Positions 20,329-30,915 are shown, counted from the stretch's first letter. The stretch is 64,000 nt of DNA from Nonlabens ulvanivorans (GCF_000755285.1 NZ_BBMK01000001.1:744001-808000); one strand, 5' to 3'. Numbers and translations are program-made. Notes: a model not told the origin generated them from the letters alone.

Positions 20329-21525
20329 TTAACTGATAACTCCTAGCTCAAGTCCTACTTTTTTAAAGGCGTTGATGGCTTTATCTAAATGTTGTTTATC
20401 ATGAGCAGCGCTTAATTGTACTCTTATTCTTGCTTTTTCCTTGGGAACTACTGGGTAGAAGAATCCGATGACATAAATTCCTTCTTTTAAAAGCGCATCA
20501 GCCATTTTTTGAGATAGTTTTGCATCATATAGCATTACAGGGACTATAGCACTTTCTCCATCTACAAAATCAAAACCTAGTTCCTTCATTCCTTTTTTAA
20601 AGTAAGCTGTATTTGCTTGCACTTTATCGATTAGGTCTGTGCTAGAATCGATAAGTTCTAACGCTTTTATAGAAGCGCCTACTATTGAAGGAGCTAAGGA
20701 GTTACTAAATAAATATGGTCTAGAGCGTTGTCTTAAGATCTCAATAATTTCTTTTTTTGCAACTGTATAACCACCCATTGCACCACCTAAAGCTTTACCT
20801 AGAGTTCCTGTGATAATATCTATCCTGCCTAAAACACCTTTAGCTTCTAACGATCCACGACCAGTATCGCCTAAAAATCCTGCTGCATGACATTCATCTA
20901 CCATGACTAGAGCGTCATACTTATCTGCCAGATCGCAAATTTTATCTAATGGTGCTAGAATACCATCCATAGAGAAGACGCCATCAGTAACGATTACTTT
21001 AAACCTAGCGCCATTTTCGTTTGCTTGAATCAATTGCTTTTCAAGATCAGCCATATCTGCACTTGCATATCTGTATCTAGCTGCTTTACATAAACGCACA
21101 CCATCAATTATAGAAGCATGATTTAATGAGTCAGAAATAATAGCGTCTTCTTTACCTAATAATGGTTCAAATACTCCTCCATTTGCATCAAAACATGCTG
21201 CATATAGTATAGTGTCCTCACATCCATAAAAATCTGCAAGCTTTTGTTCAAGCTCTTTGTGTATATCTTGTGTACCGCAAATAAATCTTACAGAACTCAT
21301 CCCAAAACCGTGAGAGTCCAAAGTATCTTTTGCTGCTTGAATAACTTCAGGATGTGATGATAGTCCTAGGTAATTATTAGCACAAAAATTTATTACCTCA
21401 CTGCCATCGTCTAATGTTATCACGGCATCTTGTGGAGAAGTTATGATGCGTTCTTTCTTATATAATCCTTGATCTTTAATTTCTTCAATTTCTTTTTGAA
21501 GATACTCTTTCATACTACCGTACAT
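20329..21525 (-). CDS. kbl: Glycine C-acetyltransferase (2-amino-3-ketobutyrate CoA ligase)
   Basis: 398 residues, the usual length. It is a PLP enzyme that joins acetyl-CoA and glycine or runs the reverse step of threonine breakdown. Visible are the [12 protein letters not shown] segment, [10 protein letters not shown] and the PLP-lysine motif TLGKALGG. It has no threonine dehydrogenase neighbour here. It lies between the AddA-like and OmpA genes on the same strand. Confidence 0.93.
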   Translation of the reverse strand: MYGSMKEYLQKEIEEIKDQGLYKKERIITSPQDAVITLDDGSEVINFCANNYLGLSSHPEVIQAAKDTLDSHGFGMSSVRFICGTQDIHKELEQKLADFYGCEDTILYAACFDANGGVFEPLLGKEDAIISDSLNHASIIDGVRLCKAARYRYASADMADLEKQLIQANENGARFKVIVTDGVFSMDGILAPLDKICDLADKYDALVMVDECHAAGFLGDTGRGSLEAKGVLGRIDIITGTLGKALGGAMGGYTVAKKEIIEILRQRSRPYLFSNSLAPSIVGASIKALELIDSSTDLIDKVQANTAYFKKGMKELGFDFVDGESAIVPVMLYDAKLSQKMADALLKEGIYVIGFFYPVVPKEKARIRVQLSAAHDKQHLDKAINAFKKVGLELGVIS

Positions 21526-21569
21526 AGTTGCGTTTTTTTGTGTTTCAAAGGTAAGAAACTATACTTATT

Positions 21570-24500
21570 TTAATTCCAGATGAGTTCTTTAAGCTCATCC
21601 GTGTATATCAACACCTTTTCTTTTATTTTATAATCCATTTGCTGTAATAGAGCCGCATAATAGTCTAGCTGATCTCTATGCTTCTCTAGTTGTGCTCCAG
21701 TTTTGTAATCAATTATCGTTACTTGATCATTATCTATAATAAGTCGATCTGGGATGAACTTCTTACCTTCGGGTGTTAAAATTCCACGTTCATTCAAGAT
21801 AACTAAATTAGATGTAAAATACTTTTCAAAATATTGTGGGCTAATTAATAAATTGAGAGTTTCAATTAACTCTGATTTCACTTGAGATGAGATGTAATCA
21901 TCTCTCTCAATTTTTAAAACAACCGCAGGTAAGTCCTCAACAGATTCAATCTGGGACATATAATCGTGTAGCAAATTACCTTTATTGATAGCTTCTTGAA
22001 CACCACTAGCCCATAACATTCCTCGTCTGGTAGAAAAGTCTGTGCGAGATCCTGTAGAGTAAACTTGATAATTGCCTAATGGTAGAGTTGGTGTGCTAGA
22101 TTTACTAGTGGCTAATTGAATAGGTGTACCTTTTTGAAAAGAAGTCACTAGATCCATTTCTTCTTTATTCCACGCCGTATCACGCTCCAGGAATCTTTTC
22201 AATAGCTGTCCATGTCTTAGTGAAGATTCCTTTTGAGTTTTGGATTCTGTTTTATCAATACTACAGACATAAAGTTGCTCCACCGCACGAGTAAAAGCAA
22301 CATAAAGCCCGTTAATATGATCCATTTGCGTTTTGTGAAGATGTGTTGTATAAACATCTTGTGCATGAGTAGGATAAAAATTTGCTTCACTTGCTAGCGA
22401 CATATAAAGATGTTCAAAACCTTCATAAGCTGCAGAATTTACAGATACCCAATCTGTAGGCTTAATAGAAAAATCTGCTTGTGTATCAGAATAGGGCACA
22501 ATTACAACTGGAAATTCTAAGCCTTTAGACTTGTGGATGGTCATGATTTGTACAGCTTGCGGATCTGGCGTTGCTGGAACACTCAATTTTTCTTTTTTCT
22601 TTTCCCAGTGTTCTAAAAATCTCGACAGGGAAACATCTTGACTATTTGAGAATTCAAATACTAATTCTAGAAAAGATTGCAGTCTTAAATCTTGCTCTTT
22701 AAAAAGGCCTAGTGCTTGTGCTGTTTGCTCTGTTGCTTTGAATAAAGGTGCTTTCGCGAAAGCGGACTCCATAAACGATATTTCGTCATTAAATACAACC
22801 TCTAAGATTTCATTGAATGATAAATTAATATGATTAACGATAAATGTGTTTTTGTCTTCAAGTTGATAATATTGCACATATTCTAAAAGAAATGCTAGTT
22901 TAAGAGCTTGCTGTTCAGGTTGATGTGACATTTTCATGAATTCGACTAATAAACGTACACGTGGCGACGCTTCAACAAGAAGACTGTCACCAGATACTAC
23001 AGTAATGTCTTGTTTTACTAAATATTGAGCAAGTTCATGACCTTGTGTATGCTTGCGCACTAGGATACATATATCACCTAGTTCAAATCCTTGTGCAACA
23101 ATTTTCTTAATTAATCCGTGCACGTGTGGTGGATACGGTGTGATTATGTCTTCATCATCGTCAAATGAAAAATCTTCTTTGTTTAAAAAGTCAACCTGAA
23201 CATAGCCACCTTTTTTATGTGTTGCATTTTGATGCAGATAATTTTGATAAAGATTTTTATAAGTATCGTTATTTAAGTAATCACCATAAAACTTAAAAAA
23301 ATCATTGTTGAACCCTATAATATTATCATAGCTGCGCCAGTTGTATTGCAAGGTCTCATTACTTTTTTCAAGTTCAAATAATTGATCTTCTTTTAATAAA
23401 TCTAAAAACTGGTTGGCGTCACTACCACGCCACCTATATATCGATTGTTTTGCATCACCTACAAGCATTAAGGTCCCGCTATCTCCATAATCGTCGATGC
23501 TTTGTACTGCATTACTAATTAAAGGCATCATGTTTTCCCATTGCATGCGAGAAGTGTCTTGAAATTCATCAATAAAATAATGGCGGTATTTTTCTCCTAG
23601 TCGTTCGTATATAAATGGTGCAGGCTGATCTTTAATTTGATTTCTAAGAAGACCATTAAACTCATATATAGGAACGATTTGATCTTCTTTTTTAATAACA
23701 TTGATCTCATGCATCAACTCGTTAAGAAGTGATAATGGGACAATACTTTTAATGATGTTTTCATGAAATTTAATGTGTCCATAAGTTGCTTTATAAGCAT
23801 TTCCAAAATCTGCAATATCGGATCTCAAGATATCGATGCTATCTTTAATAGGTTGTTTTTGACTTTTTGCATATAGGTCTCCGGCGGCTAGATCTCTTAT
23901 TGAAGCTGTGTTGGGTTTTACAGACAGGTCATCTTGCGATGTTTTAATTACGGTATTGAAAATACTACGAGAACCACCTTTAAAATCTTTAGGTTCTAAT
24001 CCTAGTTGCGTTGATTTTTCAATAAGTGCTAATGCTAATTCTATTAACTGTGACTTAAGGCCTTTGTTTTTGAGTTTCAGATTTTGAGCAAGTCTATCAA
24101 AATCTTCGCTGGTCTTGCCTTCAAGAGATTTTAGATATTTAAAATGGTTTTCATTTTTTATTAATGCAGATATTTGCATCAGATCATAAGCGATATCCCA
24201 ACTTTTATTATTATCAATTTTGGAAAGTGAGAAGCTTACTAGTTTTTTAGTAAGTTCCTTATCCCTACCTGCACGAGCGAGTAAATTTTGAATCGCCTTA
24301 TTAATTAAAGAATCAGTGTCTAATTCTACTTCAAATCCAGCGGGCAAATCAATGTCTTTTGCAAAAGTGCGCAAGATGCGGTGATTGAATGCGTCTATGG
24401 TAACAATGTCAAAGGCAGAATAGTCATGCAATAGACGTTGATGAATTATAATAGCCCTATTAGTGAGCTGTTCATCACTTAATCCTGTAATCTTTTTTAT

Positions 24501-24746
24501 ATGGTCGAAGATGCCTAGACTGCTCTCGGGAACAGGTTGTTTCCCAAAATTGTATAGATGCTCTAGTACGCGCTCTTTCATCTCTGCAACAGCCTTGTTT
24601 GTAAAGGTTACTGCTAGAATCTTGCGGTAATGATTATTAAATTGCGATTGAAACAGTAGCGTGAGGTAATCTCTCGCTAGCGTATAGGTTTTACCAGAAC
24701 CAGCACTGGCGCTATAAAATGTAGTTGGAGATGAGGTCATACTCAA
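21570..24746 (-). CDS. AddA-like UvrD-type helicase/nuclease
   Basis: 1058 residues, unbroken. The Walker A motif SAGSGKTYTLARDYL is near the N-terminus and the DEFQD Walker B is near residue 393. Helicase motifs III-VI include LMLVGDAKQSIYRWRG, TIHKSKGLEFPVV and YVAFTRA. A C-terminal nuclease core follows (FIPDRLIIDNDQVTIIDYKTG). It is the ATP-driven subunit of an AddAB-like DNA-end-resection complex. The palindrome at 22750-22763 is read as SAFAKAP. Confidence 0.9.
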   Translation of the reverse strand: MSMTSSPTTFYSASAGSGKTYTLARDYLTLLFQSQFNNHYRKILAVTFTNKAVAEMKERVLEHLYNFGKQPVPESSLGIFDHIKKITGLSDEQLTNRAIIIHQRLLHDYSAFDIVTIDAFNHRILRTFAKDIDLPAGFEVELDTDSLINKAIQNLLARAGRDKELTKKLVSFSLSKIDNNKSWDIAYDLMQISALIKNENHFKYLKSLEGKTSEDFDRLAQNLKLKNKGLKSQLIELALALIEKSTQLGLEPKDFKGGSRSIFNTVIKTSQDDLSVKPNTASIRDLAAGDLYAKSQKQPIKDSIDILRSDIADFGNAYKATYGHIKFHENIIKSIVPLSLLNELMHEINVIKKEDQIVPIYEFNGLLRNQIKDQPAPFIYERLGEKYRHYFIDEFQDTSRMQWENMMPLISNAVQSIDDYGDSGTLMLVGDAKQSIYRWRGSDANQFLDLLKEDQLFELEKSNETLQYNWRSYDNIIGFNNDFFKFYGDYLNNDTYKNLYQNYLHQNATHKKGGYVQVDFLNKEDFSFDDDEDIITPYPPHVHGLIKKIVAQGFELGDICILVRKHTQGHELAQYLVKQDITVVSGDSLLVEASPRVRLLVEFMKMSHQPEQQALKLAFLLEYVQYYQLEDKNTFIVNHINLSFNEILEVVFNDEISFMESAFAKAPLFKATEQTAQALGLFKEQDLRLQSFLELVFEFSNSQDVSLSRFLEHWEKKKEKLSVPATPDPQAVQIMTIHKSKGLEFPVVIVPYSDTQADFSIKPTDWVSVNSAAYEGFEHLYMSLASEANFYPTHAQDVYTTHLHKTQMDHINGLYVAFTRAVEQLYVCSIDKTESKTQKESSLRHGQLLKRFLERDTAWNKEEMDLVTSFQKGTPIQLATSKSSTPTLPLGNYQVYSTGSRTDFSTRRGMLWASGVQEAINKGNLLHDYMSQIESVEDLPAVVLKIERDDYISSQVKSELIETLNLLISPQYFEKYFTSNLVILNERGILTPEGKKFIPDRLIIDNDQVTIIDYKTGAQLEKHRDQLDYYAALLQQMDYKIKEKVLIYTDELKELIWN
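22750..22763. repeat. Palindrome GCTTTCGCGAAAGC (copy 6)
   Basis: Perfect copy inside the AddA-like gene, read as AFAKA. Confidence 0.9.
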
Positions 24747-24989
24747 AGGTATGATGAAAAACTGAAAAGCAATTGAACTTGAACTTGAATTTGTGATTTA
24801 ACATGACTCTAAAAACGGAATTCTAAAAAGCTTTAAATCGCATTTTGAGAACCTCAAAGCGCTTATAAGAATAGTTGAATTATAGCACTTATATAAGATT
24901 AAGTATATTATAACATCAATAATTTTAACATATCGCAGTTTGTGTTTAAATTTATACTTTATAAATAAAACTATTAAAACCAATATATT

Positions 24990-25595
24990 ATGGCTTTTGA
25001 ACTACCTAAATTAAACTATGCGTATGATGCGCTAGAACCACATATTGATGCTAGAACAATGGAGATTCACCATTCAAAGCACCACAACGGTTATACTAAT
25101 AACTTAAACAATGCTATTGAAGGTACAGATTTAGAAGGAAAGTCAATTGAAGACATTCTTACAAATCTAGATATGGACAACAAAGCGGTTAGAAATAATG
25201 GTGGTGGATTTTATAATCACAGATTATTCTGGGAAGTGATGTCACCTAATGGTGGTGGAAAACCTACTGGAGATTTGGCGAATGCAATTGATAAAGCTTT
25301 CGGTTCTTATGATGCATTTCAAGATAAATTTGCTACTGCGGCTAAAACTCAGTTTGGTTCTGGTTGGGCATTTTTATGTGTTAAAGATGGTGCTCTAGAG
25401 GTTTGTGGAACTCCTAATCAAGACAATCCATTAATGCCTGGTGTAGGATGTGGAGGAACTCCTATCCTAGGACTAGATGTATGGGAGCACGCATATTACC
25501 TAAACTATCAAAACCGCAGACCTGATTATGTAACTGCATTTTTTAATGTAATTAACTGGGATGCTGTATCAGAGAAATACAACGCTGCTATGTAA
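24990..25595 (+). CDS. sodA: Superoxide dismutase [Mn/Fe]
   Basis: 201 residues. It converts superoxide to O2 and H2O2. Metal ligands are visible: His27 in [10 protein letters not shown], a His in FYNHRLFW, and Asp and His in [15 protein letters not shown]. No signal peptide, so it is cytosolic. Mn versus Fe use cannot be settled by eye. It is divergent from the AddA-like gene across a 243-bp gap in which I see nothing else, and it is followed by a terminator. Confidence 0.96.
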   Translation: MAFELPKLNYAYDALEPHIDARTMEIHHSKHHNGYTNNLNNAIEGTDLEGKSIEDILTNLDMDNKAVRNNGGGFYNHRLFWEVMSPNGGGKPTGDLANAIDKAFGSYDAFQDKFATAAKTQFGSGWAFLCVKDGALEVCGTPNQDNPLMPGVGCGGTPILGLDVWEHAYYLNYQNRRPDYVTAFFNVINWDAVSEKYNAAM

Positions 25596-25638
25596 TAAGT
25601 TGCAAATAGTCAACTGCTATTGTTGACTGCAAAATTCA

Positions 25639-25676
25639 AAAGCCCTTAAGTTTTTATTGAAACTTAAGGCTTTTTA
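25639..25676. terminator. Bidirectional terminator between sodA and the purF-like gene
   Basis: Stem of CTTAAGTTT / AAACTTAAG flanked by A and T runs, between convergent genes. Confidence 0.8.
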
Positions 25677-25754
25677 TTAAATATTATTTCTTAGCCTAGT
25701 TTTTGGTTTGAATAACAAATTTGTTATGTAATCAAAGGTTTTTGTACTTATTAT

Positions 25755-27656
25755 TTAATAAGCTCGCTCATCATTTTTCTCAAAGAAGTTGATGTAAGCA
25801 CGATTCACCACACGATTACCACCATTAGTTGGATAATCACCAGTAAAATACCAATCACCTAAGTTTTTAGGACAGGCTTTGTGTAAGTTGTCTACGGTTT
25901 GATAAACGATTCTCACTTCTGCATTTAAATCATCGTCTGAGAGTAGCTCACCTATCTTATCAGACACTTCTTGATCTGTAAACGGTGCATAGAGTTCCTT
26001 CACATAATTGACAACATCCTTATCCTTAAAGTTTATCTGTGATTTACATTTTTTATAAATGTCCTCTACAGTGTCATAGGTTCCACGATCTTCATGTAAA
26101 GCAAGTGCTGCTCTAAAAGCAACTAGTCCTTCAAGTCGTGCCATATCTATCCCATAACAATCTGGATACCTGATTTGTGGTGCACTAGAAACAACAACTA
26201 TTTTCTTCGGTTTCAAGCGGTCCATCATTTTAAGAATGGATTTTTTAAGCGTCGTTCCACGTACAATAGAATCATCGATGATTACTAGATTGTCGTTTTC
26301 CTTTACCACACCATACGTCACATCATATACATGGGCTACAAGATCATCACGAGAAGAATCCTCTGTGATAAAGGTTCTTAACTTTGCATCTTTAATCGCA
26401 ATCTTTTCAGTTCGCAGCTTTCGCGAAAGCGTATCCTCAACTTGCTGTGCGGTCAGTTTACCTTCTCCAGCAATAATAGCATCTCGTTTTTGCTCATTTA
26501 AAACGGCATGTGCCGCTTCTACCATACCATAGAATGAAGTTTCGGCCGTATTTGGAATGTATGAAAAAACGGTGTTATCTATATCATGATCAATGAATTC
26601 CATGATTTTAGGGAATAATAAATGCCCCCCCAGTTTTTTACGCTCTTGATAAATCTCGGCATCGCTACCACGAGAGAAATAAATACGTTCAAAAGAACAG
26701 GCCTTACGTTCTAGTGGTTTCAGTATTTGTTCAATACTTACTTTACCATTCTTTTTAATGATAATAGCTTTACCTGGATCCAGTTCTTTTACTTCTTCAA
26801 ACGGTGCGTTAAACGCAGTTTGAATTACTGGACGTTCACTAGCTACGACAACTACCTCATCATCTTGATAGTAGTATGCTGGTCTAATACCAGATGGATC
26901 TCTTAATAGGAAAGCGTCACCATGTCCCATAAGTCCACCCATGGCATAACCACCATCCCAGTCTTTTGCACTTTTCTTTAAAACTTTAGCAACGTTAAGT
27001 TGTTCAGCTATTTTAGGTGAGGATTCCATTTTAGAAAGTCCTTCAGCCTTGAATTTTTTATATAATTTTGAAACCTCACGATCTTGAAAATGACCTACCT
27101 TTTCCATAACAGTTACGGTGTCTGCCATGTCCTTAGGATGCTGCCCTAGTTCTACTAGTTTGTCAAATAACTCAAACACGTTAGTCATGTTAAAATTACC
27201 AGCCATGATTAGGTTGCGATGCATCCAGTTGTTCTGGCGTAAAAACGGATGTACGGACTCAATACTATTTTTACCGAAGGTACCATATCGTACATGTCCC
27301 ATCATCAATTCACCGATGTAAGGGATTTGTGCTTTTTGAGCAGCGACATCATCTTTTATTTCTGGATTTTCCTCTAACTCTGAATTAATGCGCTCATTAA
27401 TTTGAGCAAATATATCCTGTATAGGCTGTGCCTCATTACTGCGCACACGAGAGATGTATCGTTGACCAGGTTTAACATCTAGTTTTATACTTGCAAATCC
27501 AGCACCATCCTGACCGCGATTATGCTGTTTTTCCATCATTAGGTACATTTTATTGATACCATAAAATGCCGTACCATATTTCTCTTTATAATATTCAAGA
27601 GGTTTAAGAAGTCTAATAAGTGCTATACCACACTCGTGTTTTAATGGATCGCTCAT
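25755..27656 (-). CDS. purF: Amidophosphoribosyltransferase (PurF-like, long Bacteroidota form)
   Basis: 633 residues, longer than classical PurF (about 500). The N-terminus is a class II glutamine amidotransferase with Cys in HECGIAL. The C-terminal phosphoribosyltransferase part has the PRPP motif VIIDDSIVRGTTL. It is expected to make phosphoribosylamine, the first purine step; a second, shorter PurF often exists in these genomes, so the exact role is less certain. A seven-C tract at 26625-26631 adds a Gly (KKLGGHLL). The palindrome at 26417-26430 reads LSRK. A TACTTTTG -7-like box is at 27673-27680. Confidence 0.82.
   Translation of the reverse strand: MSDPLKHECGIALIRLLKPLEYYKEKYGTAFYGINKMYLMMEKQHNRGQDGAGFASIKLDVKPGQRYISRVRSNEAQPIQDIFAQINERINSELEENPEIKDDVAAQKAQIPYIGELMMGHVRYGTFGKNSIESVHPFLRQNNWMHRNLIMAGNFNMTNVFELFDKLVELGQHPKDMADTVTVMEKVGHFQDREVSKLYKKFKAEGLSKMESSPKIAEQLNVAKVLKKSAKDWDGGYAMGGLMGHGDAFLLRDPSGIRPAYYYQDDEVVVVASERPVIQTAFNAPFEEVKELDPGKAIIIKKNGKVSIEQILKPLERKACSFERIYFSRGSDAEIYQERKKLGGHLLFPKIMEFIDHDIDNTVFSYIPNTAETSFYGMVEAAHAVLNEQKRDAIIAGEGKLTAQQVEDTLSRKLRTEKIAIKDAKLRTFITEDSSRDDLVAHVYDVTYGVVKENDNLVIIDDSIVRGTTLKKSILKMMDRLKPKKIVVVSSAPQIRYPDCYGIDMARLEGLVAFRAALALHEDRGTYDTVEDIYKKCKSQINFKDKDVVNYVKELYAPFTDQEVSDKIGELLSDDDLNAEVRIVYQTVDNLHKACPKNLGDWYFTGDYPTNGGNRVVNRAYINFFEKNDERAY
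26417..26430. repeat. Palindrome GCTTTCGCGAAAGC (copy 7)
   Basis: Perfect copy inside the purF-like gene, in the frame that reads Leu-Ser-Arg-Lys. Confidence 0.9.
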
Positions 27657-27681
27657 GATGAATTCTAAAAGTCAAAAGTAA

Positions 27682-27710
27682 ATAAAAAGCCCTCAAAATA
27701 TTTGAGGGCT
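27682..27710 (-). terminator. Terminator after the PfkB kinase gene
   Basis: Stem AGCCCTCAAA / TTTGAGGGCT with a T-rich tail on the minus strand, between the kinase stop and the purF-like start. Confidence 0.8.
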
Positions 27711-27723
27711 CTATCAATTTTTA

Positions 27724-28644
27724 TTATGCGTTTATTTCAAATTTAGTCAGTGCTTTAAACTGCTCTAAACGTGTGTTGATCTCTTCAGGCGTGATAGTTT
27801 GCATACGTTCTGTTCCAAATTTCTCTACACAGAAAGAAGCAAAGTTAGAGCCGTAAATAATAGCTCGCTTCATATTGTCAAAACTGTAATCTTCACTTGA
27901 AGCTAGAAAACCTGCAAATCCACCTGCAAATGTATCTCCGGCTCCTGTAGGGTCAAAAACTTCTTCTAGTGGTAAGGCAGGTGCAAAGAAAATTTGTTCT
28001 TCATGGAATAATAAAGCGCCATGTTCTCCTTTTTTAATGACCACATACTTAGGACCCATAGTATGAATCTTGCGTGCAGCAGCAACTAGTGAGTATTCAC
28101 CAGACAATTGTCTAGCCTCTTCATCGTTAATAGTAATGACATCTACCTTGGCAATGACCTCATGTAACATATCCAATGCGCTATCCATCCAAAAGTTCAT
28201 CGTGTCTAAGATGATTAGCTTTGCTGCTGGCGTTTGTTCTATAACGCCTAATTGTACTGCAGGATGTAGGTTTCCTAGCATTACTACCTCTGCATCTTTA
28301 AAAGATTCTGGTACAACTGGATTAAAGTCTGCTAGTACATTTAACTCTGTAGCAAGTGTGTCACGGGTATTCATATCATTATGGTACTTACCAGACCAGA
28401 AAAATGTTTTACCATCTTTAACAACCTCAACACCTTCTATATTCATACCTCTATTAGAAAGCATGTCTAGATATTCTTGTGGAAAATCTCCACCTACTAC
28501 ACTTACTAATCCAACTTCTGTGTTGAAGTGAGAAGCGCTTAGGCCTATAAAAGTGGCTGCACCACCTAATATTTTATCTGTTTTTCCAAAAGGTGTTTCG
28601 ATAGCATCAAAAGCTACTGTACCTACAACTACGAGTTTGCTCAT
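27724..28644 (-). CDS. PfkB-family sugar/nucleoside kinase
   Basis: 306 residues. It phosphorylates a sugar or nucleoside with ATP. The N-terminal Gly-Gly motif region (LGGAATFIGLSAS) and the C-terminal anion-hole signature DPTGAGDTFAGGFAGF with the catalytic Asp are both present. The substrate is unknown; adenosine-kinase-like members are common. The position next to the purF-like gene hints at nucleotide metabolism (inference). A TACTTTTG -7-like box is at 28661-28668. Confidence 0.88.
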   Translation of the reverse strand: MSKLVVVGTVAFDAIETPFGKTDKILGGAATFIGLSASHFNTEVGLVSVVGGDFPQEYLDMLSNRGMNIEGVEVVKDGKTFFWSGKYHNDMNTRDTLATELNVLADFNPVVPESFKDAEVVMLGNLHPAVQLGVIEQTPAAKLIILDTMNFWMDSALDMLHEVIAKVDVITINDEEARQLSGEYSLVAAARKIHTMGPKYVVIKKGEHGALLFHEEQIFFAPALPLEEVFDPTGAGDTFAGGFAGFLASSEDYSFDNMKRAIIYGSNFASFCVEKFGTERMQTITPEEINTRLEQFKALTKFEINA

Positions 28645-28850
28645 TCTTGATATTTTTTTGCAAAAGTAATGAATTAGTCAGTCCTTAAAGAACAATCATC
28701 ATGAGTTAATTGATGTCCTGTTGTTGAGATTCTGTTATGTAGTATGTAGTCATTAGATAGTCTTTTATCGTTTAAATGATTGAAAACTAGGTGAGGCAGG
28801 TTGTAGGTTCTAATTTGCAAAACTTAACATTTATGATAATTAGGGATTTC

Positions 28851-29474
28851 ATGAAAAATTTATTTTTAGCGTTAATGCTATTAGCAACTACGCAATGGAT
28901 ACAAGGTCAGGTTGGGATTAATACCGTTACACCAACTGCTGAACTAGATATCGCAGCGAGCACAACCAATTTACCGGCACTAGAGCTAGAGCCGCAAACA
29001 GTACCTACAGGTGCCGCCACAGGACAGATGGCGGTAATAGGTGATAAATTATACATGTATGATGCGTCTCGAGGAAAATGGTTAACCATTGCCGCAACGC
29101 CACTTGTTTTTTCACGTGGAGGTGATATAGGTAATCAAAGTTTAAGAATGGCTGGTAATTTAACTACCGCTAACTCTGGTGTTTTGTTGCCTTTTGATGG
29201 GACTATTATTGCTATTACGTCAAATTCTAACATAGTGAGTGGGATAGCTACTAATAATCTTGCAGCACCTTTTAACGTTAGGGTTAGGCAAGGTAACACT
29301 ACAATAGTAGGAGGTAATATCAATTTTAATCTTTTAGGAGGTACTTATAATGATAATACTGCAAATATTGACTTTAGCGCTGGAAACCATATTCACGTAA
29401 GAACCCAAAATACAGGTACAGATACTATAAGTAATCCAACTGTCACAATTTGGGTGAAATGGCGAGCAAATTAA
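28851..29474 (+). CDS. Exported protein with a 'VGINT..PTAELDI' N-terminus
   Basis: 207 residues from the ATG at 28851, chosen because it begins a clear signal peptide (MKNLFLALMLLATTQWIQG); the frame opens earlier at 28791. The mature N-terminus QVGINTVTPTAELDI is a pattern also seen in the protein at 46.8 kb. The rest is beta-rich with short Asn/Gly/Thr strands, like a fibre or adhesin tip. No enzyme motif. It ends tail-to-tail with rnhA (4-nt overlap). Confidence 0.7.
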   Translation: MKNLFLALMLLATTQWIQGQVGINTVTPTAELDIAASTTNLPALELEPQTVPTGAATGQMAVIGDKLYMYDASRGKWLTIAATPLVFSRGGDIGNQSLRMAGNLTTANSGVLLPFDGTIIAITSNSNIVSGIATNNLAAPFNVRVRQGNTTIVGGNINFNLLGGTYNDNTANIDFSAGNHIHVRTQNTGTDTISNPTVTIWVKWRAN

Positions 29475-29950
29475 AATAGGCCTTTCTCACTAGCTTCAAA
29501 CCCTTCATCCACGAGATGATTACTTTTATTTAAAGCTGCACCTACAGCCAGTGCATCACATCGTTCATTGATAGGGTGATCATTATGGCCTTTTACCCAT
29601 TGCATTTTAGGTTGTGTACGATTAAAAGCTTTAATAAAACGCTTCCATAAATCTGGGTTCTTTACATTTTTCCACTTGCGCTTGATCCAGCCAGCAATCC
29701 AGTTTTTATTAACCGCATCACTTACATACTTACTGTCCGTAAAAACGGTAATTTGCACTTGATCCATTTTAATCTTTTCTAATGCTTCTATAACCGCGAG
29801 CAATTCCATCCGGTTATTAGTGGTGCGTCTGTAGCCTTGAGAAAATTCTTTTTTATATTTTTTGCCTACCCATATCATCACAATGCCATAACCACCAGGT
29901 CCTGGATTACCACGTGATGAGCCATCTGTATATATGTGTACTTGTTCCAT
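29471..29950 (-). CDS. rnhA: Ribonuclease HI
   Basis: 159 residues. It cuts RNA in RNA:DNA hybrids. The acidic active site is visible: Asp in IYTDGSSRGNPGPGG, Glu in NNRMELLAVIEAL, Asp in VFTDSKYVSD and a C-terminal Asp in NERCDALA. The His loop (KGHNDHP) is present. Its ATG overlaps the purN stop by one base. Confidence 0.95.
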   Translation of the reverse strand: MEQVHIYTDGSSRGNPGPGGYGIVMIWVGKKYKKEFSQGYRRTTNNRMELLAVIEALEKIKMDQVQITVFTDSKYVSDAVNKNWIAGWIKRKWKNVKNPDLWKRFIKAFNRTQPKMQWVKGHNDHPINERCDALAVGAALNKSNHLVDEGFEASEKGLF

Positions 29951-30513
29951 TAAGCAAGTAATTCTTCAATGACCATAGGAAAATGCAAGTGTTCTAACTC
30001 ATTTATACGTGCGGCTAGATCATCTGCGGTATCGTTTTGATAAATAGGACACGTGAACTGTTCAATAATTGCACCTTCATCATAATGTTCATTTACATAA
30101 TGGATGGTAATACCACTTTTTTCTTCTTTATTTTCAATGATAGCTCGATGTACATTCATACCATACATGCCTTTTCCGCCATAATTTGGTAATAAAGCTG
30201 GATGAATGTTAATAATTTTTTTTGGAAATAATTTTACGAGACTTTCTGGGATTTTCCATAAAAAGCCCGCCAGCACTATTAAATCTGGGTTTTCTGCTTT
30301 TAATAAAGATTCTACTTTTCCCGCTTTCGCGAAAGCAAATTTATTAAAACTCATCGCTGGAATATTATTTTTTTGCGCTCTTTCTAGCACATAGGCCTGT
30401 GACTTATTAGATAAAACCAAAGAGATTTCTACAGATTCATTTTTGCTAAAATGATTTATAATCGACTGAGCATTAGTACCATTACCTGATGCTAGAATTA
30501 CTATTTTTTTCAT
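29950..30513 (-). CDS. purN: Phosphoribosylglycinamide formyltransferase
   Basis: 187 residues. It formylates GAR with 10-formyl-THF in purine synthesis. The N-terminal ASGNGTNAQSII phosphate-binding loop, the IINIHPALLPNYGGKGMYG block and the GITIHYVNEHYDEG block are present. The palindrome at 30323-30336 reads FAFAKAG in a loop that is variable among homologues. Confidence 0.94.
   Translation of the reverse strand: MKKIVILASGNGTNAQSIINHFSKNESVEISLVLSNKSQAYVLERAQKNNIPAMSFNKFAFAKAGKVESLLKAENPDLIVLAGFLWKIPESLVKLFPKKIINIHPALLPNYGGKGMYGMNVHRAIIENKEEKSGITIHYVNEHYDEGAIIEQFTCPIYQNDTADDLAARINELEHLHFPMVIEELLA
30323..30336. repeat. Palindrome GCTTTCGCGAAAGC (copy 8)
   Basis: Perfect copy inside purN, read as AFAKA. 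Confidence 0.9.
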
Positions 30514-30668
30514 ATTTTTTTATGGCAAGCTTGTTGTAAACCACCTGATAGAGTTGAATAAAATAACATTATCAAATGCGATGGCAAGTTAACTCAAATA
30601 ACTAAAAAGTGGTTTTATCACAAAGTTTGTTATTTTTGCCATTCATTTAAAATTAAAATTAGAAAATT

Positions 30669-30905
30669 ATGTCAGACATTGCATCAAGAGTAAAAGCGAT
30701 AATCGTTGACAAATTAGGTGTTGACGAAAATGAAGTTGTAACAGAAGCAAGCTTCACAAACGACTTAGGCGCGGACTCACTAGATACAGTTGAGTTGATC
30801 ATGGAATTCGAAAAAGAATTTGATATCCAGATACCAGATGATCAAGCAGAAAACATTGCGACTGTAGGTCAAGCTGTTTCATACATAGAAGAAGCAAAAG
30901 CTTAA
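30669..30905 (+). CDS. acpP: Acyl carrier protein
   Basis: 78 residues, acidic. It carries growing fatty acids on a phosphopantetheine arm attached to Ser37 in the [10 protein letters not shown] motif. It is the first gene of acpP-fabF-rnc, a conserved flavobacterial order. A TATTTTTG -7-like box lies at 30631-30638 without a matching TTG at the usual distance. Confidence 0.97.
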   Translation: MSDIASRVKAIIVDKLGVDENEVVTEASFTNDLGADSLDTVELIMEFEKEFDIQIPDDQAENIATVGQAVSYIEEAKA

Positions 30906-30915
30906 TTTACTTCAC

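Noticed and set aside
24798..24983. 61-residue ORF on the minus strand before sodA
   Set aside because: It lies in a very AT-rich gap, has low-complexity composition and no coupling to a neighbour.
30631..30638. Full promoter for acpP
   Set aside because: The TAnnTTTG box is present but there is no TTG 17-23 bp upstream, so only a partial match is noted.
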